A DNA stretch of 61,427 nucleotides, from NCBI GenBank assembly GCA_023411795.1, contig JAEYOK010000040.1:1-61427 (forward strand), read 5' to 3'. The notes under the pieces are model-generated. The model saw nothing but the letters and a program-made list of their open reading frames with translations, made no database searches and was not told the DNA's origin. This DNA is from Bacillota bacterium (GTDB taxonomy: Bacteria > Bacillota > Clostridia > DSM-8532). Made by a program: the position numbers and the translations under genes. Within the stretch, counting starts at the first letter, position 1, and each line of letters starts with the position of its first letter. Positions 26,738 through 35,595 of the stretch are shown here, one piece after another.

Positions 26738-26804
26738 AACATCTATGAATTAAATCGGTAGACATTCTCAGAGATTTTGGGATAATCGATAGGAGTGACG
26801 CATT

Positions 26805-28067
26805 ATGTCAATTCAGGCACCAAAAGGCACCCGTGATATATTACCAGAGGACATAAATCAGTGGAACTTTGTTGAAAAGGAGTTTTCTGTTATATGCAGA
26901 AAATTTGGTTATAATGAAATTCGCATTCCTGTATTTGAGCATACAGAACTGTTTCAGCGTGGAGTTGGCGATACAACCGATATTGTCCAGAAGGAAATGT
27001 ATACTTTTGAGGATAAAGCCGGTCGCAGCATCACTCTTAGACCCGAAGGCACAGCCGGAGTGGTTCGCAGCTATATTGAACATGGGATGGCTTCAATGCC
27101 ACAGCCTGTAAAACTTTTTTATCAGATTACGGCATATAGATATGAAAATGTTCAGAAGGGTCGCTATAGGGAATTCCATCAGTTCGGCGTAGAGCTCCTT
27201 GGAGCCTCCGATCCTGCTGCAGACGTTGAAATTATATCTATTCTTGCGCTGTTTTTTGAGAAGCTGGGTATAAAGAATCTGAAGTTAAATCTCAACAGCA
27301 TTGGCTGTCCTGAGTGCAGAACTAAATATAACAAGCTTCTTAAAGACTATCTTTCTGATAAAATTATGAATATGTGCGATACCTGTAAAACGCGCTATGA
27401 TAGAAACCCCATGCGTATAATTGACTGTAAGGAAGAGTCTTGCAAAAAGCAATTAGTAAATGCTCCGGCTCTTTTAGACCATATATGTGATGATTGTCGT
27501 GCACACTTCGATTCTGTTTTGCAAAAGCTTGATGCCATAGGCATTCCTTTTGCTATTGACAAGAATATTGTCCGGGGATTAGATTACTATACGAGAACTG
27601 TATTCGAATTTGTTTCAGAAAATATAGGTACCCAGGGAACGGTTTGCGGAGGCGGACGCTATGATGGACTCGTGGAAGCCTGTGGCGGAACTGCTACTCC
27701 CGGTATCGGGTTTGCATTGGGTGTAGAGAGACTTCTCCTCGAGATGGAAAGTCAAGGTATCGAAATTCCAAAGCAAGCCGCACCCGATATTTATATTGGT
27801 TATATAGGAGAAAAGGCAGGCCTGGTAAGTGAAAAGCTTGCATGGCAGCTTCGCAAGAATAACATTGTCTGTATTAAAGATATTATGGGCAGGAGTGTTA
27901 AAGCTCAAATGAAGTATGCCGATAAGCTAGGTGCACGATATTCACTTATCTTAGGTGATACCGAGATTGAAACAAATAAAGCCCAGCTTAAGGACATGGT
28001 TAATGGCGAAATCAAGGATATAAGTCTGGATACTTTAATAGATAGACTAAAAAAGAACAAAGCTTAA
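26805..28067 (+). CDS. hisS: Histidyl-tRNA synthetase
   Basis: The product has 420 residues, full length, with AGGAGTGAC before the ATG. Class II motifs are all present: motif 1 around PVFEHTELF, motif 2 in GRYREFHQFGVELLG, motif 3 in GIGFALGVERLL, and the histidine-specific GLDYYTRTVFE. The C-terminal anticodon domain begins near 325 (DIYIGYIG). Residues 178-210 hold CxxC pairs. It charges tRNA-His. It heads a unit with aspS, the standard Firmicute pairing. Confidence 0.97.
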   Translation: MSIQAPKGTRDILPEDINQWNFVEKEFSVICRKFGYNEIRIPVFEHTELFQRGVGDTTDIVQKEMYTFEDKAGRSITLRPEGTAGVVRSYIEHGMASMPQPVKLFYQITAYRYENVQKGRYREFHQFGVELLGASDPAADVEIISILALFFEKLGIKNLKLNLNSIGCPECRTKYNKLLKDYLSDKIMNMCDTCKTRYDRNPMRIIDCKEESCKKQLVNAPALLDHICDDCRAHFDSVLQKLDAIGIPFAIDKNIVRGLDYYTRTVFEFVSENIGTQGTVCGGGRYDGLVEACGGTATPGIGFALGVERLLLEMESQGIEIPKQAAPDIYIGYIGEKAGLVSEKLAWQLRKNNIVCIKDIMGRSVKAQMKYADKLGARYSLILGDTEIETNKAQLKDMVNGEIKDISLDTLIDRLKKNKA

Positions 28068-28126
28068 AATAGATGGAGAATTAAAAGCAAAGGTTGTTTG
28101 TGCATGGGAAGGGCATGGGTATTTAT

Positions 28127-29911
28127 ATGGAGAATATACAGGGAATGAAAAGGACTCATAGATGTGCTGAGCTTACTGTTGCAGATAATGGTAAGGAAGT
28201 TGTTTTAATGGGTTGGGTTCAAAGAAGACGGGATTTAGGAGCGCTTGTTTTTGTGACCCTAAGAGATAGAAGCGGTATTATTCAGGTGGTTTTTAACAGC
28301 GACACAAATCCCGAGCTCCATGAAAAAGCATTACAGGTTAGAAGTGAATTTGTTTTAGCTGTACGCGGTACTCTTCAACTGCGAAGCCCCGAGGCTGTTA
28401 ATAAAAACATGCCCACAGGTGAGTTAGAGGTTATTGCCTCAGAATTAAGGATTTTAAGTAAAAGTGAGACTCCTCCGTTTCATATCGAGGAAGACTCGGG
28501 AGCCAATGAAGTTTTGAGGCTTAAGTACAGATATTTGGACTTAAGAAGGCCGGATATTCAGAAAAAGCTCATACTTCGCCATAGAATCGCTAAGATTGCC
28601 AGGGATTATTATGACGTGAACGGCTTCATAGAAATAGAGACGCCTGTTCTGGGAAGAAGTACACCGGAAGGTGCTCGTGACTATCTTGTGCCCAGCCGAG
28701 TCCATCCCGGAAAGTTTTATGCTCTTCCACAATCACCACAGCTTTTTAAGCAGCTTTTGATGGTATCAGGCTTTGACCGGTATATTCAGATTACAAAATG
28801 CTTCAGAGACGAGGATTTAAGGGCAGACCGCCAGCCTGAGTTTACACAGATCGACTTGGAAATGAGCTTTGTGGATGTTGAGGACGTCATTAAAGTAAAC
28901 GAAGGATTTATACAGAAATTATTCAGGGAAGCACTTAATCTTGATATACCCGCACCCTTTAAAAGGCTTACTTTCCAAGAGGCTATGACACGTTATGGCT
29001 CAGATAAGCCCGACACACGTTTTGGATTGGAGCTTGTTGACATATCGGATATCGCCGGGACATCAGGTTTTAAAGTGTTTACTGACGCTATTGCAAATGG
29101 CGGAAGTGTTCGCGCTATTAATGCAAAGGGTGGTGGAGCCTTCTCCAGAAAAGAGATTGATGCTCTTGGAGAGGTAGTTAAAACATATAAGGCGAAAGGT
29201 CTCGCGTGGATTGTTGTAGAAGAAAACGGAATCAAATCACCTATAGCAAAGTTTCTTTCCGAAGAAGAAACAAGTAATATAGTCAATCGTCTAAAAGCTG
29301 AAACCGGGGACCTACTACTTTTCGTAGCCGATAAGGATGAAATCGTTTGTGATGCCTTAGGTCACCTTCGTCTGGTTTTGGGCGAAAAACTCAACTTAAT
29401 AGACCGTGATATTTACGATGTTTTATGGGTTACGGAGTTCCCACTTCTTGAACGTGATGAGGAGGAGAACCGCTGGGTTGCAAAGCATCATCCCTTTACA
29501 TCGCCTATGGATGAGGATATAGAGTATCTTGACTCTGACCCCGGCAGGGTTAGAGCCAAGGCTTACGATATTGTAATAAATGGCTATGAGGTTGGTGGAG
29601 GCAGTATCCGTATTCATAACCAGGAACTTCAGCAGAAAATGTTTAATACTATTGGTTTTACAAATGAGCAGGCCAAGGAACGTTTTGGTTTCCTTCTGGA
29701 GGCTTTTAGATATGGAACACCTCCCCACGGTGGTTTAGCCTTTGGTTTGGACAGGTTAGTTATGCTCCTTGCAAAAACTGATAATATTAAGGATGTTATA
29801 GCTTTCCCCAAGGTACAAAATGCATCGGATTTAATGACCGGCGCACCTGATGTGGTGGACGACAAGCAACTTGATGATCTAGAAATCAAGACGGTGGCAA
29901 AAAGTGAATAA
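28127..29911 (+). CDS. aspS: Aspartyl-tRNA synthetase
   Basis: The product has 594 residues from the ATG at 28127; ATG 28145 or an upstream TTG at 28094 are possible. GGGAAGGG lies 13 nt before 28127. Domains in order are the OB-fold anticodon domain (to about 110), the class IIb catalytic core with motif 2 FRDEDLRADRQPEFTQID, the bacterial GAD insertion (about 290-420) and motif 3 GLAFGLDRLVMLLA. The anticodon domain reads RRRDLGALVFV; leucine rather than histidine after RRRD is typical of discriminating AspRS, so Asp-tRNA-Asn formation is less likely. This is an inference. The lepB start lies within its last codons. Confidence 0.96.
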   Translation: MENIQGMKRTHRCAELTVADNGKEVVLMGWVQRRRDLGALVFVTLRDRSGIIQVVFNSDTNPELHEKALQVRSEFVLAVRGTLQLRSPEAVNKNMPTGELEVIASELRILSKSETPPFHIEEDSGANEVLRLKYRYLDLRRPDIQKKLILRHRIAKIARDYYDVNGFIEIETPVLGRSTPEGARDYLVPSRVHPGKFYALPQSPQLFKQLLMVSGFDRYIQITKCFRDEDLRADRQPEFTQIDLEMSFVDVEDVIKVNEGFIQKLFREALNLDIPAPFKRLTFQEAMTRYGSDKPDTRFGLELVDISDIAGTSGFKVFTDAIANGGSVRAINAKGGGAFSRKEIDALGEVVKTYKAKGLAWIVVEENGIKSPIAKFLSEEETSNIVNRLKAETGDLLLFVADKDEIVCDALGHLRLVLGEKLNLIDRDIYDVLWVTEFPLLERDEEENRWVAKHHPFTSPMDEDIEYLDSDPGRVRAKAYDIVINGYEVGGGSIRIHNQELQQKMFNTIGFTNEQAKERFGFLLEAFRYGTPPHGGLAFGLDRLVMLLAKTDNIKDVIAFPKVQNASDLMTGAPDVVDDKQLDDLEIKTVAKSE

Positions 29912-30449
29912 GAAGTTAATAAGAGAGATTATCGATTGGGTCGTGCACATTCTCATAGCGGTAGCTCTGGGCTTGGGCATAACAACCTTTATTGGACGAC
30001 TGACGGTTGTTGATGGTAATTCCATGTCTCCTACACTTAAAAATCAAAACGTGCTTATAATAGAAAGCATTACACCACGATTTGGTACTATAAAGCAGGG
30101 AGATATAGTGGTATTAAAGATACCAGAGTTATTGGAAGGAACCAAGAAGTACGCTATTAAGCGCATTATTGCAAAGGAAAATCAACATGTGGTAATACGC
30201 GACGGTAAAGTTTTTGTAGATGGAATAGTTCTGGAAGAGAGTTATACTAACTCGAAAGAAACCTTTGCCGATGGTTCCCCTTATGCTGACATCATTGTAC
30301 CCGAGGGTTGCGTATATCTTCTCGGTGATAACAGAATACCAGATAAGAGCAGGGATAGCAGAACTTTTGGGGTGGTCAGTGAAAAGAGAATTGTAGGCAA
30401 GTGCTGGGTAAGAATTTTTCCCTTTAGCCAAGCCGGTTCTGTTAAATAA
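29904..30449 (+). CDS. lepB: Signal peptidase I
   Basis: The product has 181 residues and starts at a GTG that overlaps aspS by 8 bp. One N-terminal membrane helix (about 12-30) is followed by the catalytic Ser in GNSMSPTL (about residue 42), the catalytic Lys in YAIKRIIA (about 85) and the LGDNR...SRDSR box. It cleaves signal peptides at the outer face of the membrane, including those of the SLH protein and the subtilase here. Overlap means it is translated with aspS, an uncommon pairing. Confidence 0.94.
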   Translation: MNKKLIREIIDWVVHILIAVALGLGITTFIGRLTVVDGNSMSPTLKNQNVLIIESITPRFGTIKQGDIVVLKIPELLEGTKKYAIKRIIAKENQHVVIRDGKVFVDGIVLEESYTNSKETFADGSPYADIIVPEGCVYLLGDNRIPDKSRDSRTFGVVSEKRIVGKCWVRIFPFSQAGSVK

Positions 30450-30463
30450 ATAGTTATCGCTAG

Positions 30464-30635
30464 ACTGTGCGAAAACTATTACTTAATTAAGATTAATCAA
30501 GTTTAGCGGCAATATCCTGCAACGATTTAGCGCTCCGGGTCAACATCCTGTTTCTAGTCGCGCTCGCTACGCTAATCCGCGACGAAATGGATTTCGTCTG
30601 TTCGCATTTAAATCGCCTGCAGGTATGCCGCTTAA
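30464..30635 (+). repeat. Structured dispersed repeat, long form
   Basis: The element begins with ACTGTGCGAAAACTATTACTT, and an imperfect stem of about 32 bp follows (TTTAGCGGCA...GCAACGATTTA against TAAATCG...GGTATGCCGC). Its interior has two more hairpins, GTCGCG/CGCGAC (30557-30583) and GACGAAAT/ATTTCGTC (30581-30598). A short, inverted form lies at 36868-36934. I saw no gene. It may be a MITE-like element or a structured RNA. Confidence 0.6.
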
Positions 30636-30679
30636 TAAAAATTGAATAAATTAAGTATTAATAACTTATTCAATATAGT

Positions 30680-30715
30680 GAAAGGCGCTTAAATTGAGCG
30701 CTTTCTTCTTTTCTA
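30680..30715 (+). terminator. Terminator after lepB
   Basis: GAAAGGCGCT and AGCGCTTTC pair with one bulged G and are followed by TTCTTCTTTT. It separates hisS-aspS-lepB from polC. Confidence 0.65.
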
Positions 30716-30819
30716 TACGCTTTTTTTAACTCATATGTTTTCTGCGCTCTCCCTATGATAGAATAGTATAGTATGAATTTCATTTTATTATTTTACAGCA
30801 AAAAGGAAAGAGGTACGTT

Positions 30820-33800
30820 ATGGATAAAGACGTTCTCAAAAAGTCTATGCTTTGTGAGGCGTTTAAAGGCGCTATAGATAACGAAAAGCTAAAAGAAGCC
30901 TTTGCTGAGGCCTGCATAACCGGTCTTTGCTATTTCAAGACAGATAAAAGAGTTGAGATGTCTATCGAATGCTGTGACTGTGTTAAACCCGATGAGATAA
31001 AAGACCTTGAGAAGACTATTTCAGAACACTTGAAAACCAAAGTAAAAATTCATCCGGGATTCAAAGCAACAACTCTTGACAGATTTGAGCAATGGCACAA
31101 AGATCTTATACTAAACCACGTTAAGTCCGAGAAGGCACATTTTTCGCACTTTTTGGAAGGAGCGGAGTTCGACTTATCTGGTAGATTTCTTAAGATAGAT
31201 TTAAAGAATCAGGCTGCATCTATTTTAAATGCCGCCGGAGTCGGTAAATGCATCGAAAATTCTGTGCTCAGATTATTTAATAAAGATATATCGGTGAGCT
31301 TTATTGACCCACCCGAAAATGAAAAGACTATTGATTATATGGCAAGAAAGCAGGAGCTGGAAGCCCGTATGGTAGCTGAGATGATGGCATCTCTTCCCGA
31401 GACTAATGGGAACGGTAAAAATGACCATATTCCGGAGCCCCCTCCAATATATGAATCCCCTGTTAAGTACAAATCTAGAAAGGCCAAAAACACTGAGAAC
31501 GACCCCAACCTCATTTTTGGCAGGGGGATAAAAGGCCAAGTGATCAAAATGGACCATGTTGATACCAACTCCGGCCTGATAACAGTACAGGGCAGAATAT
31601 TAAAAACCGAACAGAGACAGTTGAAAACAGGGAGAACCCTTTTTACCTTTGATATAACCGATTTAACATCATCACTTACCTGCAAGGTTTTCGCCGCAGA
31701 TGAGGAGCTTAAGGTTATCACTGAAAAGCTGGTAAAAGGCTGTAACATTTGCCTAAGCGGAGAAGCCCAATATGATATGTATGCCAAGGAACTTGTGGTG
31801 CTTGCTAGGGATATTCGCCTCGTAGAGGTGGAAACTGAAGCCCGTATGGATACGGCTCCACAGAAGAGGGTAGAACTTCATTTACATACTCAAATGAGCC
31901 AGCTTGATGCAATAAGCGGAACCAAGGAATTAATTAAAAGAGCTGCCAAGTGGGGCCATACCGCTGTAGCCATAACTGACCACGGAGTGGTACAGGCATA
32001 CCCGGAAGCCCAGGATACCGCCAATGAGCTAAAGAAAAAGCAAAATAAGGATATAAAGATACTATACGGAGTAGAAGCGTATTTTATCGCCAATGAAAGG
32101 TATAACAGCAAAGGGGAAATTGATTACAGAAACTGTGAAACCTATCATGCCGTAATTCTGGTAAAAAATCAGACGGGGTTAAAGAACCTGTACAGGATAG
32201 TGTCTGAAAGCCACCTAAATTATTACTATAAGAAGCCGCGTATTCCAAAAAGCCTTTTTGAGAAGTACAGGGAAGGCCTTCTTATAGGTAGTGCCTGTGA
32301 AGCGGGTGAACTGTTTCAGGCTGTTTTTAAAGGTGCTCCTGAAGATGAGTTAGAACGCATTGCCTCATATTATGATTATCTGGAAATTCAACCAATAGGT
32401 AATAACAAGTTCCTGATAAGGCAAGGTGAAGTTGCTGACGAGAAAGGCTTAGAAAATCTCAACAGAAGAATTGTCGAACTGGGAGAAAAACTTAATAAGC
32501 CGGTTGTGGCAACCTGTGACGTGCATTATATGGACCCGGATGATGCCATTTATCGGGAAATTCTTCAGGCCGGGCAGGGATATAAGGATGCTTCCTTCCA
32601 GGCTCCTGTTTATTTAAGGACCACTGATGAAATGTTGAGGGAGTTTACTTATCTGGGAGAAGAGAAAGCCTTTGAGGTGGTTGTGACCAACACAAACATG
32701 ATAGCTGATATGATTGATGTTATTCAGCCTATACCAAGCGGAACCTTCCCTCCTCATATAGATGGAGCTGAGGATGATATAAAAAGGCTTAGTGAGGAGA
32801 AAGTCAAGGAACTGTATGGCGATCCCCTTCCGGAGCTTGTCAGGGCAAGGGTCGACAGAGAACTGGGTTCTATTATCAAAAACGGTTTTTCGGTTATGTA
32901 TATAATTGCTCAAAAGCTTGTTAGAAAGTCTTTGGAGGATGGTTATCTGGTTGGTTCCCGGGGTTCGGTCGGGTCAAGCTTTGTGGCTTATCTCATAGGA
33001 ATCACCGAAGTTAATTCATTACCGTCCCATTATCGTTGTGGCAAGTGTAAATATTCTGAATTTTTTGACAAGGATGCAAGCATCGGTTGTGGTTTTGACT
33101 TGCCTGACAAAAACTGCCCCGTTTGTGGTGAACCCCTTATAAAAGATGGTTACGATATTCCTTTTGAAACCTTCCTCGGTTTTGACGGAGACAAAGAGCC
33201 CGATATTGACTTGAACTTCTCAGGGGAATATCAATCCAGAGCCCATAAATATACCGAGGAGATATTTGGTGAGGGCTACACCTTTAGAGCCGGTACCATC
33301 GCAACCATTGCAGATAAAACAGCTTACGGATTCGTCAAAAACTATCTGGATGAAAAGCAGGTTGTTTCTACCCGAGCTGAGATTGAACGTCTGGCCTCGG
33401 GTTGTACAGGCATAAAGAGAACCACAGGACAACACCCCGGAGGGGTTATGATTGTGCCACATTACAAAGATATTTACGACTTTACACCTATACAAAGACC
33501 TGCTGATGATACAGGTTCGGATATTATTACCACCCACTTTGACTACCATTCAATAAGCGGCCGTATTCTTAAGCTTGATATATTGGGCCATGACGACCCC
33601 ACAGTAATACGCATGCTGGAAGATTTGACAGGTGTTGATGCAAAAACCATACCAATAGGTGAAAAGAAAACTATGGGCATCTTTTCGGGTACAGAGCCTC
33701 TAGGAGTATCCCCGGAAGAAATCAGCAGCCGGGTTGGCACCTATGGTGTCCCGGAATTCGGCACTAAATTTGTCCGTCAGATGCTTATTGATACGATGCC

Positions 33801-34623
33801 TACTACATTTGCCGAGTTGATTCGTATATCGGGACTGTCTCACGGTACTGACGTTTGGCTAAATAACGCACAGGATTTGGTAAGAGACGGCATTACAACA
33901 TTATCCAATGTTATTTGTACCCGTGATGATATTATGATTTATCTGATTCAACATGGACTGCCTTCTCTGGCTTCCTTTAAAATCATGGAGAGTGTGCGTA
34001 AGGGTAAAGGCTTAAGCCCGGAACAGGAAGAATTGATGAATCAAAACAATATACCTCAATGGTATATAGAGTCATGCAAAAAGATTAAGTACATGTTCCC
34101 TAAAGCCCATGCCGCAGCTTATGTTATGATGGCGTTCCGAATAGCCTGGTTTAAGGTATATTATCCCGAGGCTTTCTATGCGGCCTATTTTTCTGTAAGG
34201 GCTGATACTTTTGATGCGAATATAGTTTCAAAAGGTCTTGATGCAATAAAAAGAGCTATCGAGGATATAGAGCACAAGGGTAAAGCTGCAACAAATAAAG
34301 AAAAGGATATGCAGACTATTCTGGAGGTAGCCAAGGAGATGTATGCCAGAGGAATAAAATGCTTGCCTGTAGATTTATATAGATCTGAGGCAACCCGCTT
34401 TAAAATAACAGATGAAGGTATTTTACCACCGTTTACAGCCCTACAGGGGCTAGGTGTTGCAGCAGCAAACAATATTGTGGAAGCCAGAAGCGGCGCCGGA
34501 AGTTTTATTTCAATAGAGGATCTCAAAGTCAAGGCCGGAATATCAAAGTCGGTCATCGAGATACTTGAGAACCACGGTTGTCTTGAAGGCCTGGATCAAA
34601 GCAGCCAGCTATCATTGTTTTAA
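30820..34623 (+). CDS. polC: DNA polymerase III PolC, lacking the exonuclease domain
   Basis: The product has 1267 residues, against about 1430-1470 for typical PolC. Order: N-terminal domain (1-225), OB fold (about 235-335), PHP domain (from 351, VELHLHTQMSQ), polymerase core with the catalytic Asp pair in PDIDLNFSG (795, 797) and KLDILGHDD (920), the PolC zinc site (C740, C743, C766, C769), the KTAYGFVKNY and FPKAHAAAYVMM regions, and the C-terminal SQLSLF, a beta-clamp-type end. In PolC the DEDD 3'-5' exonuclease is inserted into PHP after the YGVEA strand. Here YGVEA (416-420) is followed after only about 22 residues by YHAVILVKNQTGLKNL, and no DxETTG motif exists. It is the main replicative polymerase of Firmicutes; this one cannot proofread in cis. 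Confidence 0.95.
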   Translation: MDKDVLKKSMLCEAFKGAIDNEKLKEAFAEACITGLCYFKTDKRVEMSIECCDCVKPDEIKDLEKTISEHLKTKVKIHPGFKATTLDRFEQWHKDLILNHVKSEKAHFSHFLEGAEFDLSGRFLKIDLKNQAASILNAAGVGKCIENSVLRLFNKDISVSFIDPPENEKTIDYMARKQELEARMVAEMMASLPETNGNGKNDHIPEPPPIYESPVKYKSRKAKNTENDPNLIFGRGIKGQVIKMDHVDTNSGLITVQGRILKTEQRQLKTGRTLFTFDITDLTSSLTCKVFAADEELKVITEKLVKGCNICLSGEAQYDMYAKELVVLARDIRLVEVETEARMDTAPQKRVELHLHTQMSQLDAISGTKELIKRAAKWGHTAVAITDHGVVQAYPEAQDTANELKKKQNKDIKILYGVEAYFIANERYNSKGEIDYRNCETYHAVILVKNQTGLKNLYRIVSESHLNYYYKKPRIPKSLFEKYREGLLIGSACEAGELFQAVFKGAPEDELERIASYYDYLEIQPIGNNKFLIRQGEVADEKGLENLNRRIVELGEKLNKPVVATCDVHYMDPDDAIYREILQAGQGYKDASFQAPVYLRTTDEMLREFTYLGEEKAFEVVVTNTNMIADMIDVIQPIPSGTFPPHIDGAEDDIKRLSEEKVKELYGDPLPELVRARVDRELGSIIKNGFSVMYIIAQKLVRKSLEDGYLVGSRGSVGSSFVAYLIGITEVNSLPSHYRCGKCKYSEFFDKDASIGCGFDLPDKNCPVCGEPLIKDGYDIPFETFLGFDGDKEPDIDLNFSGEYQSRAHKYTEEIFGEGYTFRAGTIATIADKTAYGFVKNYLDEKQVVSTRAEIERLASGCTGIKRTTGQHPGGVMIVPHYKDIYDFTPIQRPADDTGSDIITTHFDYHSISGRILKLDILGHDDPTVIRMLEDLTGVDAKTIPIGEKKTMGIFSGTEPLGVSPEEISSRVGTYGVPEFGTKFVRQMLIDTMPTTFAELIRISGLSHGTDVWLNNAQDLVRDGITTLSNVICTRDDIMIYLIQHGLPSLASFKIMESVRKGKGLSPEQEELMNQNNIPQWYIESCKKIKYMFPKAHAAAYVMMAFRIAWFKVYYPEAFYAAYFSVRADTFDANIVSKGLDAIKRAIEDIEHKGKAATNKEKDMQTILEVAKEMYARGIKCLPVDLYRSEATRFKITDEGILPPFTALQGLGVAAANNIVEARSGAGSFISIEDLKVKAGISKSVIEILENHGCLEGLDQSSQLSLF

Positions 34624-34624
34624 A

Positions 34625-34720
34625 GGACACAGGGGGACGGTTCATCTGTGTTCTGCTCTTGAGTATGTAATAAATGATAACACAGATGAACCGTCCCCCT
34701 GTGTTCCGTCCCCCTGTGTT
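34625..34720. repeat. REP inverted pair after polC
   Basis: ACACAGGGGGACGGTTCATC with TGTGTT (34627-34652) and its exact reverse complement (34679-34704) face each other across 26 bp, and a partial third unit follows. The units use ACACAG/CTGTGT ends rather than AGACAG, so this is a sub-family of the same REPs. It may also end polC transcription. Confidence 0.8.
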
Positions 34721-34776
34721 GATTTATAAGTGAATTTAAAGGGAATATAATATGAAGATGAATGGAGGAATAAAGT

Positions 34777-35592
34777 ATGTTGAAGAAGCTTGATAAAACA
34801 GTTGCTTACTTAAAAAGCAAAATTGATTATGTTCCTGAAATTGCGATTATTCTTGGTTCCGGGTTGGGCAAATTGGCAGACTTTATTGAAGATGCCAAGG
34901 TGATACCATATGAGGAGATTCCTAATTTTCCTGAAACAACGGTGGTCGGACATGAGGGCAAGCTTATTTTCGGAACCATCAAAAATCGTAAGGTTGTGGC
35001 CATGAAAGGGCGTTTCCACTACTATGAAGGAAATGAGATGGACACTGTTGTTTATCCGATACGTGTTTTTAAACACCTTGGAATAGAGAATCTCATTGTA
35101 ACTAATGCTGCGGGTGGAGTAAACATAAGCTATAAGCCCGGAGATTTAATGCTGATAACAGACCATATAAGCTTATTCTGTGACAACCCGCTAAGGGGTG
35201 GGAACATCGATGAATTAGGGCCCCGATTCCCTGATATGTCGGTCGCCTATGACAGGAATCTGCGTGCTTTGGCGTCAGAGACGGCAGAAAAGCTGGGAAT
35301 AGACTTAAAGTCAGGGATATACTCCTATTGCAAAGGTCCTTCTTATGAATCTCCCGCAGAAATTAAGGCATTAAGAAATATGGGTGCCGATGCGGTCGGA
35401 ATGTCAACCGTTCCCGAAACCATTACCGCTAGGCATATGGCCATGAGAGTGTTGGGTATATCCTGCATAACCAATATGGCCGCTGGAATACTGGATCAGC
35501 CGTTGAATCATGCAGAGGTTATGGAAACAGGAAAACAGGTAGAAAAGAAATTTTCCGAGCTTGTAAGCGGTATTATTGAAAATTGGAGGTAA
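34777..35592 (+). CDS. Purine nucleoside phosphorylase (trimeric PNP/MTAP family)
   Basis: The product has 271 residues, full length, with ATGGAGG before the ATG. Family motifs are the phosphate loop ILGSGLGKLAD, the phosphate-binding His in VGHEGKLIFG, KGRFHYYEG, TNAAGGVN, the base-site GPSYESPAEIKAL and the VGMSTVPE signature. It splits purine ribosides with phosphate to the free base and ribose-1-phosphate in the cytoplasm. The product of the following gene makes adenosine, so the pair looks like a unit for clearing S-adenosylhomocysteine, with a 3-bp gap. Confidence 0.93.
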   Translation: MLKKLDKTVAYLKSKIDYVPEIAIILGSGLGKLADFIEDAKVIPYEEIPNFPETTVVGHEGKLIFGTIKNRKVVAMKGRFHYYEGNEMDTVVYPIRVFKHLGIENLIVTNAAGGVNISYKPGDLMLITDHISLFCDNPLRGGNIDELGPRFPDMSVAYDRNLRALASETAEKLGIDLKSGIYSYCKGPSYESPAEIKALRNMGADAVGMSTVPETITARHMAMRVLGISCITNMAAGILDQPLNHAEVMETGKQVEKKFSELVSGIIENWR

Positions 35593-35595
35593 ACC

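Noticed and set aside
26738..26804. T-box leader of hisS
   Set aside because: Only about 60 nt lie between promoter and start codon, with no specifier stem, no TGGNACC sequence and no antiterminator.
30736..30772. polC promoter with TAGAAT at 30759
   Set aside because: The -10 is good, but the sequence 17 bp upstream (TGTTTT) is a poor -35 and an equally good TATAGT overlaps, so the start cannot be fixed.
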